From Gammaproteobacteria bacterium (lineage in GTDB: Bacteria > Pseudomonadota > Gammaproteobacteria > Thiohalobacterales > Thiohalobacteraceae), in assembly GCA_018819175.1 (NCBI GenBank), contig JAHJQQ010000048.1, positions 1-31,063 of the forward strand: a stretch of 31,063 nt of DNA, written 5' to 3'. How positions within the stretch are numbered: position 1 is the stretch's first letter; each line of letters begins with the position of its first letter. The translations under genes and the position numbers were made by a program. Of the stretch, positions 8,353 to 15,646 are shown one piece after another. The notes under the pieces are model-generated. The model had not been told where the DNA came from. It saw only the letters and a list, made by a program, of their open reading frames with translations, and did not search any database.

Positions 8353-8937
8353 TCAGCCCAACACCGCCACACCTTCCGCTTCCAACATCGACACCAACCT
8401 GATCAGTGGCAACCCGATCAACGCCGTCGGGTCATCGCCCTCCATACGCTCGAATAATGCAGCGCCCAGACCTTCTGATTTGAAACTGCCCGCGCAATTG
8501 AGCGGCTGTTCACGTTGAACGTAATTTTCGATTTGCTGTGTCGACAACTTGCGGAACACCACGGTGAAAGGTACCAGATCCACTTGCGCACGCTGTTGCG
8601 CGCTATTGAACAGGCATAAGCCCGTGAGAAAGGTGACCCGTTGTCCGGAAAGCTGTGCCAGCTGCGCGCAGGCGCGTTCTGTCGTCCCCGGTTTACCCAG
8701 CACGGTGTCTCCAACGACCGCCACTTGGTCCGAGCCAATAACCAGCACGGAGCCGCCTTGCGTAGCACCAGTGCGAGCCTTGGCCTCTGACAATCGCAGC
8801 ACGAGTTCTTTAGGTGTCTCACCATCCAGACGGGTCTCATCCGTCTCCGGCGAGCAGGTTGTGAAATCCAGTCCGAGACGATCGAGCAATTCGCGTCGAT
8901 AGGGGGATGTAGAGGCGAGTACTAGAGGTAGGGTCAT
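8353..8937 (-). CDS. maf: Maf/YceF-family nucleotide pyrophosphatase
   Basis: A 194-residue house-cleaning enzyme that hydrolyses modified nucleoside triphosphates to monophosphates. The family start is clear, LVLASTSPYRRELLDRLGLDF, with the phosphate-binding Ser/Arg cluster, followed by ETRLDGETPKELV and the SDQVAVVGDTVLGKPG segment. Its location near yceD identifies it with E. coli YceF, which prefers 7-methyl-GTP; in E. coli the two genes are adjacent and divergent. Here about 10.8 kb separates them. The length is normal and the frame intact. Confidence 0.94.
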   Translation of the reverse strand: MTLPLVLASTSPYRRELLDRLGLDFTTCSPETDETRLDGETPKELVLRLSEAKARTGATQGGSVLVIGSDQVAVVGDTVLGKPGTTERACAQLAQLSGQRVTFLTGLCLFNSAQQRAQVDLVPFTVVFRKLSTQQIENYVQREQPLNCAGSFKSEGLGAALFERMEGDDPTALIGLPLIRLVSMLEAEGVAVLG

Positions 8938-9008
8938 AAGGGTAATCTACTTTATGCTTTGTGTCTGAATGTTAAGAATGATCTATGTACGGTAAAGACT
9001 ATGCGCAC

Positions 9009-9036
9009 CGTCATTCCGGCATGCGCCGGAATGACG
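9009..9036. repeat. REP-like palindrome (GTCATTCCGG family), copy B
   Basis: A fully palindromic 28 bases: CGTCATTCCGGC, ATGC, GCCGGAATGACG. It lies between maf and the unknown gene at 9118, upstream of both. Confidence 0.75.
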
Positions 9037-9064
9037 CATTAATTTGAATAACTACGGAAATCCT

Positions 9065-9089
9065 AACACAGACTGTGTTCACCTATACT
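9065..9089 (+). promoter_or_regulatory. dyad next to a possible -10 box, upstream of the unknown gene at 9118
   Basis: AACACAG-A-CTGTGTT (9065-9079) is a perfect 7+7 dyad. TATACT at 9084-9089 resembles a -10 box, but no good -35 is seen. The dyad would overlap the promoter core, the usual place for a repressor operator. The protein that might bind it is unknown. Confidence 0.3.
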
Positions 9090-9117
9090 TACCCAACCAC
9101 CCTCTAGGTAAAGACGC

Positions 9118-9597
9118 ATGGACACTCTTTCAGACAACGTAGACATCCAAGGCTTGCCGCCCTATGTCGAAAGCTGGGCTGTGGCCAAGGTGGCGGGGTT
9201 CGTCCCGGCGATACTCAAGCGCTGGCTGCGTTCGCATCCGGATCTGCCCACCGAGTTCTATCTGGTGATGTGCCCGGTCGCCGAGGTGAACACCCAGGGG
9301 GGATTACCGGCTCGCGTTCATCTGCTGACCGATCCACGTCTCACCTGCCGCCATTTCACCGGCTGCAGCAGACCCTATTACGCCATGATCTTCACCGGCC
9401 CGGATGCCGATGCACGCCGCGCGGAGATGCAGACCTTGTTGCCCTGGTCCGAGAGTTATGCCGTCGATATCAAACAAGATCCATTGCAATTGATCTTCGT
9501 GGAGGCTAGCGAGGATATAGACAGTGAGCAACGTCCGTTTGAAGCGAGGCGGGTTGCAGATTTACTGGAAAGCGGGGAGCTGTTGAAAATAATGTAG
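9118..9597 (+). CDS. hypothetical protein, 159 aa
   Basis: I do not recognise this gene. It encodes a soluble 159-residue protein with no signal peptide or membrane segment. It mixes hydrophobic beta-like stretches (TEFYLVMCPVAEVN, YYAMIFTGPDA, LQLIFVEAS) with helices, ending in a helix-rich, acidic tail. Cysteines lie at about 52, 78 and 84, too few and too irregular for a clear metal site. A plausible AGGTAAAG ribosome site precedes the ATG. It stands alone on the plus strand between maf and the TPR gene, with a dyad in its promoter region. It begins the accessory segment that separates maf from yceD. Confidence 0.7.
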   Translation: MDTLSDNVDIQGLPPYVESWAVAKVAGFVPAILKRWLRSHPDLPTEFYLVMCPVAEVNTQGGLPARVHLLTDPRLTCRHFTGCSRPYYAMIFTGPDADARRAEMQTLLPWSESYAVDIKQDPLQLIFVEASEDIDSEQRPFEARRVADLLESGELLKIM

Positions 9598-9672
9598 CTG
9601 CCCCTTCACTGCTAGTGAGGTCAGGCTGCTCGCATCAGGATTGGAAGCATTGATAAAGGGGATATAGCCTTT

Positions 9673-10818
9673 TCATGCCTGGAGTGTCTGTTCCAGCTTT
9701 CGCGTCAGCGCCACTTGTTCCGTGACGAGTTCGTAATACTGCGCATGACTGGCGTTGCGAAACACACTCGCCACGGCATCGAAATCGGTCAAGACCCTAC
9801 GCACGAGCTCGATGTCGCCTTCCAGTTCCGCCAGTTGCTTTCGCGCCGCGCACAGGTTGGCCAGCGTCATGGCCCAGGTCATCGGCGCGCGTTCGCGCGT
9901 CCATTCCTGCAAGGCGTTTTCATAGGCCTCGATCGCCGCGGCCAGGGCCTGCGTATCCCGCTGACGTTCGCCTAATTTGTGCAGTGCGGCACCCAGATTG
10001 TTCTGTGTCAACGCCCACGCCTGGGGTACTTGTGCACGGCTCCTCTCAGCCAGTGCGCTTTTGTAGGCCGCTACGGCCTGTTCCAAAGTTCGCGGGCCTT
10101 TGCGGTGTTCGCCAAGCAATCTCAGTGCTGTACCCAGATTGTCCAGGGTGGTTGCCCATTCCAGCGGCACGCGTTCACGGGTCCACACCCGCAGCACATT
10201 CTTATAGGCGTCGGTGGATTGTTTCAACAGCGTCTTGTCTTTCTTGCGCTGGCCGAGTGCCAGCAGGGCGGCGGCGAGGTTGTTCTGGGTCACGGCCCAG
10301 TCCTGCGGAGTGTGTTCGCGGCTGCGTACCTCAAGTGCCGATTGCAATGCCGCCACCGACTTTTCCAACATCTCCGTATCGGCGCAGCGTTGGGCCAGCA
10401 CGCCCAATGTGTTGCCCAGGCTGTTCTGTGTTGCCGCCCATTCCAGCGGCGAGTGCTCACGGCTGCGCACGCTGAGCGCGGCTTGCAAGACCGCGATCGC
10501 TTGTTCCAACAGCCGGGTACCGCGCTGACGTTGACCGAGCGCGCCGAGGGCATTGCCGAGACGGTGTTGTGTCGTGGCCCAATCATCCGGCCGTTCCGTC
10601 TTGGGTGCGAGCGCAAGCACCCGCGTTCGATAAAGATCGATGGCGGTTTCCAGCGCAGCATCGTCCGCATAATCGCGGCCGCGCGCTTCCAGGCCCCAGG
10701 CATGCTGCATCTGAGAACGCCATTGCAGGACTGTACTCAGCCCCGCGACCTGACTGGCATTTTGTGCTGGCAGGTCATTCTTCGTAGCGGAGTAGATGTG
10801 GTGTTGGGTGCCGTTCAT
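9673..10818 (-). CDS. tetratricopeptide-repeat protein with 47-residue periodicity
   Basis: A 381-residue, probably cytoplasmic repeat protein. After an N-terminal segment of about 75 residues, six units start with a Trp at 80, 127, 174, 221, 268 and 315, exactly 47 residues apart. Each reads approximately W-A-x-T-x-x-x-L-G-x-A-L-x-x-L-G-x-R, then a second helix pair ending in A-x-x-x-R-x-R. This is a long-period TPR-like solenoid, typical of protein-protein scaffolds. There is no catalytic or effector domain (no CHAT, kinase or NACHT), so a partner is expected. It lies downstream of aprA on the same strand, with the MITE between them. Confidence 0.85.
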   Translation of the reverse strand: MNGTQHHIYSATKNDLPAQNASQVAGLSTVLQWRSQMQHAWGLEARGRDYADDAALETAIDLYRTRVLALAPKTERPDDWATTQHRLGNALGALGQRQRGTRLLEQAIAVLQAALSVRSREHSPLEWAATQNSLGNTLGVLAQRCADTEMLEKSVAALQSALEVRSREHTPQDWAVTQNNLAAALLALGQRKKDKTLLKQSTDAYKNVLRVWTRERVPLEWATTLDNLGTALRLLGEHRKGPRTLEQAVAAYKSALAERSRAQVPQAWALTQNNLGAALHKLGERQRDTQALAAAIEAYENALQEWTRERAPMTWAMTLANLCAARKQLAELEGDIELVRRVLTDFDAVASVFRNASHAQYYELVTEQVALTRKLEQTLQA

Positions 10819-10844
10819 AACGTTGGGCCAGGGTGAATTGAGCT

Positions 10845-10990
10845 AGGGAACCTCTGATTAATTCGCTGAAGCGGCATCTGTCGCGTTGCAGTCGGGCTCA
10901 AAATACTCATTTACTGCGTGTAAACTCCGTTTTTTCGCCCGTCTGCGCCTTGCATCTGCTCGCTTGATCAAATTAATCAGAGGTTCCCTA
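10845..10990. mobile_element. complete MITE-like element, copy 2
   Basis: The ends form a perfect inverted repeat: GGGAACCTCTGATTAATT on the left and its complement on the right. Each end is bordered by TA, and the symmetry extends to CTAG at 10843-10846 and 10988-10991. The length is about 145 bases, with no coding capacity. The TA borders suggest a non-autonomous element moved by an IS630/Tc1-mariner type transposase (inference); a CTAG duplication is the alternative. The right end overlaps the aprA stop codon. Copies 1 and 3 lie at the two window ends. Confidence 0.8.
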
Positions 10991-12820
10991 GTCGACGATG
11001 TGGTAGACCGGTGCCTTTTCCATTTTCCATTCGCCGGACTCAGGATCGCGGCGGGACAGGGTCAGTACATGCCAGTTCTCGTCGTCGAGTTTCAGATAAT
11101 CGCCGCGATAATAATAACCCGGCCAGCGGGTTTCCTTGCGGAACAGCGTATGTTGCGTCACGCATTCCGACGCGGTGATGCGGTGTTTCAGTTCCCAGGC
11201 ACGCTGCAACTGGTGCAGGTCCTCGGCGCCGATGCTCTCGAAGTCCTCCTGCAGGATCTTCAGCTTATCCAGTCCGAACTTCAGCAACGGCTCGTTGGTC
11301 ATGTAGTTCACAGTGATGCCGCCGACGTACTCGTCCATGATCTTTTCCAGCCGCTGCAGACCATGGATGGGCAGCAGATAATGCGGTGACACCGTGCCCG
11401 CGACGATCTCGTTGCGATAGATCTGATAGTGTTCCATCGGCTTGTAGATCGCCTTGCGCAAATCCTCGATCTGCTGGTCGGAGACCTTGGCCGGGTCTTT
11501 AGCGTGATCACGGATGTATTTGACCGCCGCCTTGGCGGCGAGGCGACCCTCCGTGAAGGAACCCGAGGAAAACGCATGTGCGGTGCCGCCGAGTGCGTCG
11601 CCGGCGCCGAACAGACCCTCGACCGTCATCATGCGGTTATAGCCCCAATAGTATTCACTCGGAGACAGATCCTCCGGGCCGCTCGCCCAGGCGCCGGAGC
11701 AGGTCGCGTGCGAACCCATCACATAAGGCTCCGAAGTCGTCAATTCGGGGTTGATGTATTTGGGGTCGATGTCCTGCGAGGCCCACACCACCGCCTGGCC
11801 GACTGTCATGCCGAGAAAATTTTCCCAGCCGACCGTTTCCTTGTGCGGATCCTGGAAGGCCTCCGTGGTGACCATGTGAATGGGGCCACGGCCGGCCGCG
11901 ACCTCCTGCAGGAAGGCGTGATTGCGCAGGCAGGTCGGGGTGGGGTGATGGTCGATGTACTCGCCGACCATCGCCTTGGTGTGGTCATACCATTTCGACT
12001 CGTATTCCTCGCCGTAGGCGTTCTGGGTGTAGGTCTTCAGATGCAGGAAATAGGCGCCGACCGGACCGTAACCGTCCTTGAAGCGACACAGCACGATGCG
12101 GTTTTCCATCTGGGTCATCTTCGCACCCAGCATGATCGGCAGTGCATAGGCCGATGCGCTGCTCCAGGGCGCATACCAGGTGCGGCCCATGCCTTCACCG
12201 ACCGAGCGCGGCTTGAAGATGTGCGACGCGCCGCCGGCGCCGACAATCACCGCCTTGGCCTTGAACACATGCAGATCGCCGGTGCGGACATTGAAGCCGA
12301 TGGCGCCGCCGACCCGGTTAGGGTGGTTCTCATCCTTCAGCAGATGGGTCACCATGATGCGGTTGTAGATCTTGTCCGCGGACTTGCGTGCCGCCTCGGC
12401 GACGATCGGTTTGTAGCTCTCGCCGTGAATCATGATCTGCCACTTGCCTTCGCGCTGATAGCGGCCGGTCTCCGGATTGCGCATCAGCGGCAGACCCCAC
12501 TCCTCGAACTTGTGCACCGCGGAATCGACGTGGCGCGCCATATCGTAGGCGAGGTCTTCGCGCACCATGCCCATCAGATCGTTGCGCGCGTAACGCACGT
12601 GATCTTCCGGCTGATTCTCGCCCCAGCGCATGCCCATGTAGCAGTTGATGGCGTAGAGCCCCTGGGCGACAGCGCCGCTGCGGTCGATATTGGCCTTTTC
12701 CGCCACGATGATCCTCATGTCGCGTCCCCAATGACGCGCCTCGAAAGCGGCACCGCAACCACCCATGCCGCCACCCACGACCAGAATGTCGCAATCCTCG
12801 TAAACCGTCTTGAAGCCCAT
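10988..12820 (-). CDS. aprA: adenylylsulfate (APS) reductase, alpha subunit
   Basis: A 610-residue FAD-containing catalytic subunit interconverting APS with sulfite plus AMP; in sulfur oxidisers it works toward APS. The FAD-binding Rossmann motif VVGGGMGGCGAA is at 14-25, and further FAD contacts lie in the VIVGAGGASHIF region. Arg246 in LCRFKDGYGPVGA and His371 in VMGSHATCSG are the likely counterparts of the active-site Arg and His described for the Archaeoglobus enzyme (assignment by motif, not alignment). Its ATG overlaps the aprB stop by one base, so the two are translationally coupled. Its TAG stop lies at the boundary with a MITE. Confidence 0.97.
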   Translation of the reverse strand: MGFKTVYEDCDILVVGGGMGGCGAAFEARHWGRDMRIIVAEKANIDRSGAVAQGLYAINCYMGMRWGENQPEDHVRYARNDLMGMVREDLAYDMARHVDSAVHKFEEWGLPLMRNPETGRYQREGKWQIMIHGESYKPIVAEAARKSADKIYNRIMVTHLLKDENHPNRVGGAIGFNVRTGDLHVFKAKAVIVGAGGASHIFKPRSVGEGMGRTWYAPWSSASAYALPIMLGAKMTQMENRIVLCRFKDGYGPVGAYFLHLKTYTQNAYGEEYESKWYDHTKAMVGEYIDHHPTPTCLRNHAFLQEVAAGRGPIHMVTTEAFQDPHKETVGWENFLGMTVGQAVVWASQDIDPKYINPELTTSEPYVMGSHATCSGAWASGPEDLSPSEYYWGYNRMMTVEGLFGAGDALGGTAHAFSSGSFTEGRLAAKAAVKYIRDHAKDPAKVSDQQIEDLRKAIYKPMEHYQIYRNEIVAGTVSPHYLLPIHGLQRLEKIMDEYVGGITVNYMTNEPLLKFGLDKLKILQEDFESIGAEDLHQLQRAWELKHRITASECVTQHTLFRKETRWPGYYYRGDYLKLDDENWHVLTLSRRDPESGEWKMEKAPVYHIVD

Positions 12821-13296
12821 CAGTAGTAGACTCCCTGTTTGAATTTGTCTTTGGATATCACCGGCAGACCACCGCCGCCTTCGATGAGCAACGTGTCCGG
12901 CTCGGACCAGAGCAACTGCGAGTTCAGATCGTTTGCGCCGGGCGGCGGCTGCTCGGCCAACTTTTCGATCGCCTGTCCCCAGGGCTTGGTGGTGATCGGC
13001 GAGACAAAATCCTTTTCGCGCCCGTCACGGAATTTTATCTTCCAGGAAATCGTGCCTTTCTCCTCTTCGCGGCGCACCCGGACACTGTGACCGAGGGGCG
13101 CGAAGTCGGCATAGCCGCGGCAGTCGATGGCGTTCTGCGGGCAGGCCTTCACGCAGGAGTAGCATTCCCAGCACATGTTCGGCTCGATGTTGAGCGCGCG
13201 CCGGTAGGTCGGGTCGATGTGCATGATGTCGGAGGGGCAGATGTCAACACAGTGTCCACAGCCATCGCATCGCGTCATATATACGAATGTCGGCAT
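12820..13296 (-). CDS. aprB: adenylylsulfate reductase, beta (ferredoxin) subunit
   Basis: A 158-residue iron-sulfur subunit that carries electrons between the AprA flavin and the membrane acceptor. Eight Cys ligate two [4Fe-4S] clusters: Cys10, 13, 16 and 20 (CDGCGHCVDIC) and Cys42, 45, 48 and 52 (CWECYSCVKAC). The C-terminal half is the extended tail that wraps around AprA in known structures. The length fits the family. It is followed directly by aprA with a one-base overlap and preceded by aprM with a 66-base gap. Confidence 0.97.
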   Translation of the reverse strand: MPTFVYMTRCDGCGHCVDICPSDIMHIDPTYRRALNIEPNMCWECYSCVKACPQNAIDCRGYADFAPLGHSVRVRREEEKGTISWKIKFRDGREKDFVSPITTKPWGQAIEKLAEQPPPGANDLNSQLLWSEPDTLLIEGGGGLPVISKDKFKQGVYY

Positions 13297-13362
13297 GTTT
13301 CTCTCCCGTGGTCGGATTATGTCAGGTTATGTATCTCGAATTTCCCATCTGGCATTGGAACA

Positions 13363-14157
13363 TCAATAGTGTCGAGGCGGATCGCGTTTGATACCCAGAC
13401 CGAATTGTTCCGGCGCATCGGCCGGCGGCGGCAGGTTGTCCCAGGAGCCTTCCGCCTCGGACACGCGGCGCTGAAAGGCCGCAGCGGGTTTGAAGAACAT
13501 GTGCGCGAATTTCGACCAGAGTACCGTGCCGAACAACACCGTGCTGGCGGCAATGAACAACACGAAGAACAGCGTCGCGACGGCGCCTGCATTCACCCAC
13601 TGCAGGAATGACCAGATCAACGCGAAGGTTGTCGTCGCCAACAATGAGAGGATGAACAGATCCGCCCGCACCAGGCGATACCAGGGATTCCCCTCCGCGG
13701 CCACGTCCACCCGGATACCGAACCAGAACCAGTAACCGCCGATGCAGACCATCAGCGCGCCCAGATGCCAGAGCAGGGGCACAATGGCGGGTGCGAGTGT
13801 CGCAGGTGTCGGGTAAACGAAGACCAGAACGGCGGTGGTGATCAGGAAGATGATAAAGCCGTACATTGTCAGAAGATGGGCGATGCGCCGATTAAGATTG
13901 CAGAACTCGCCGGAGGCCAAAACATCGTGCGCGACGGTTTTCACCGCGATGGTGATCTTTTCGCCATCGCTGACCTTGCGCTTGGCGTTTGCCCTCGATG
14001 CCTTGCCGGCCTCGAAAAAATACTTGGCGCTTTTCTTGTGTATTACATCCAGTATCACGCCACCAACAACCAGGATGGCCATGGCAATGACATACCATTG
14101 CATTGCTGTGGGAGAGATGGAAGCGGAAAGCTCCGCGACGGGATTGTGGGTGAGCAT
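13363..14157 (-). CDS. aprM: AprM, membrane partner of APS reductase
   Basis: A 264-residue integral membrane protein with five hydrophobic segments at about 20-38, 97-115, 124-147, 166-187 and 192-215, and a polar C-terminal tail. His94, His131 and His219 lie at or near membrane segments and could bind haem b, as in the NarI/DsrM-like fold this resembles (inference). AprM is established as the putative membrane anchor/electron acceptor in sulfur oxidisers that lack the Qmo complex. The order aprM-aprB-aprA matches those organisms. A strong GGAGGAG ribosome site lies about ten bases before the ATG. Confidence 0.9.
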   Translation of the reverse strand: MLTHNPVAELSASISPTAMQWYVIAMAILVVGGVILDVIHKKSAKYFFEAGKASRANAKRKVSDGEKITIAVKTVAHDVLASGEFCNLNRRIAHLLTMYGFIIFLITTAVLVFVYPTPATLAPAIVPLLWHLGALMVCIGGYWFWFGIRVDVAAEGNPWYRLVRADLFILSLLATTTFALIWSFLQWVNAGAVATLFFVLFIAASTVLFGTVLWSKFAHMFFKPAAAFQRRVSEAEGSWDNLPPPADAPEQFGLGIKRDPPRHY

Positions 14158-14567
14158 GGAATCGATCTCCTCCGGATAGTACTTAGGAGTGCCTGGCTAT
14201 ATTAGTTATTCCTTTTTTATCGCATTCATACTAGATATAAAACCTAGTCTATAAATGTCATTAATACAAAGTAGATCGTTAAAAACACTACCAAGATGAG
14301 TAGTATTTTATTCAATTTAATCGGTCTTGGAGATAGGCGCCACGGCTTTGAAGACTAGGGGGAAATCTGAGGCGACTTAAGGACGCTGCCAGTATGGCGA
14401 TGGCTCGCTACGTTTGTATCGTGAGGGTGATCAACGCGGGAGTTTTTACTCCGGCCCATAATATTGAAAGTTTTCGCGACTGCTTTCGACCGTTCTCGGA
14501 CATGCCGACAAGACGGATTTGAAAACTCGCTAACGACTCATATATGGTTAAGAGCGGGCATTCATAC
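14158..14567. other. non-coding region upstream of aprM
   Basis: About 410 bases without a supported gene, markedly A/T-rich near aprM (14200-14330). It contains an ACTAG-N9-CTAGT dyad (14230-14248) and a hairpin AAAACACTAC/GTAGTATTTT with one mismatch (14281-14290 with 14299-14308). Several A/T-rich hexamers could be -10 boxes for aprM, but none has a convincing -35. The rest, 14330-14560, shows nothing I can interpret. Confidence 0.5.
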
Positions 14568-14570
14568 TAA

Positions 14571-14597
14571 TAAAAAAAACACCGCAGAAGCGGGGTT
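14571..14597 (-). terminator. intrinsic terminator after the DUF1566 protein gene
   Basis: Arms AACACCGC (14578-14585) and GCGGGGTT (14590-14597) pair with one mismatch around AGAA. On the minus strand an uninterrupted T run (complement of 14572-14579) follows. It ends the gene at 14610-15353 and separates it from the apr operon. Confidence 0.75.
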
Positions 14598-14609
14598 TCT
14601 TGGATCAAG

Positions 14610-15353
14610 TTAGGAAGCAAAACTTAAACTGCTTCTTCGCCGAGCCACTCCAATTATACCCAACAAGCCGCTGCCGAGCAGCCATGCGGCGGCGGGTACC
14701 GGAACCGTTGGTGCGCCGACATCACCCGTGTGAACAGCCCATGCAGAATAACTATCGCCTTCCACGTAGCTAGCTTGGAAGCCACTGTTGAAATTGAAAC
14801 CCCATGTGTAGGAAGCCGGAGTTTCTATGGACCAATAGACGCCGGATCGGACGTTAGAAAACGGACCTGTGTTGGTCAATCCCCAGCCGATTTGGTTAGC
14901 GTAGCCCGAGGTCGAGTAATACGCCAAATCACCCAGCGTGGTGTAGAACATATGCGCCATTTCACTGGAAGTCGTGTTGACGTTGTAACCACAGTAGCCG
15001 CCTCTGTAAGAAAAGAAACAAGCTCCGGATGTGGTGGTCGTCGTCGGCAGCCGCCAGCCCGTGATACCACTGCCATAAGGATTCAGGCTCATCGCCCAGG
15101 CTGTAGCGCTCGACCAATTCATCAATCCATCGGCATCGCTACCACTGGTCATGGCATAATTTGCATCAGCCAACCAGGTTATGTTCTGCGCGATGTCATA
15201 GTAGGCTTCGGCTGTAGACAAATTCCCATCTAGATCTCGCGCTTGCAGAGCAGTTTCCCAGGTGCCCTGCCCGCTGATAGCTACCGCATGCACGGTACTA
15301 CAGGCTGCAATCAAGATACTGCCGCACGCGGCCCCGAGGATGCTTGGTTTCAT
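14610..15353 (-). CDS. exported DUF1566 (Lcl C-terminal-like) protein with VPLPA-type C-terminal sorting signal
   Basis: A 247-residue exported protein. The N-terminus is a signal peptide (cleavage probably after VHA, about residue 23); an IAAC at 15-18 leaves a lipoprotein alternative. The body matches the DUF1566/Lcl pattern: ITWLADANYAMTSGSDADG, GWRLPTTTT, SEMAHMFYTTLG, GPFSNVRSGVYWS, YSAWAVHTGD. The C-terminus (about 217-240) is VPVPAAAWLL..., a hydrophobic segment and Arg-Arg-Arg: the VPLPA variant of the PEP-CTERM sorting signal handled by exosortase systems. The body is rich in Ser, Thr, Tyr and Gly. No exosortase gene is in this window. Its terminator separates it from aprM, so a functional link is not implied. 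Confidence 0.85.
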   Translation of the reverse strand: MKPSILGAACGSILIAACSTVHAVAISGQGTWETALQARDLDGNLSTAEAYYDIAQNITWLADANYAMTSGSDADGLMNWSSATAWAMSLNPYGSGITGWRLPTTTTTSGACFFSYRGGYCGYNVNTTSSEMAHMFYTTLGDLAYYSTSGYANQIGWGLTNTGPFSNVRSGVYWSIETPASYTWGFNFNSGFQASYVEGDSYSAWAVHTGDVGAPTVPVPAAAWLLGSGLLGIIGVARRRSSLSFAS

Positions 15354-15646
15354 AAGGCTTATCCATTCTGTTGTTAGTATTTGGGATCAAAGCCAACGAA
15401 TAGAGTAGTACTCTACTGATCTGCGTTCGCTTGAGCAGGTCATGCATTCCTACTCACCGGCATATCCCTACCACTAAGCGCCGGTGAGGCATTTTATAGC
15501 TAAAGATGCTATCGGAAGGTCAAGGGGCAAACAATGGTAGCCGGATTCAAACCTTTGTAAGCCTATGCTGACAAATTCTATAGTTCATAACCCGTTAGGT
15601 TCAAGATCATCAAATCGCCGGTTGCGGACAATCACGCAGCCGCATG
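15354..15646. other. intergenic region between the DUF1566 gene and pycB
   Basis: About 290 bases. It should contain the promoter and ribosome site of the DUF1566 gene (minus strand) and the end of the pycB transcript. I see no gene, no clear terminator and no member of the repeat families found elsewhere in the window. Confidence 0.5.

Noticed and set aside
11429..12826. A 465-residue open frame on the plus strand opposite aprA
   Set aside because: It is the antisense shadow of aprA in high-GC codons, has no recognisable domain, and aprA has full family motifs.
14158..14567. A small gene or RNA upstream of aprM
   Set aside because: No frame with a ribosome site and protein-like composition, and the hairpins are too weak to call an RNA gene.
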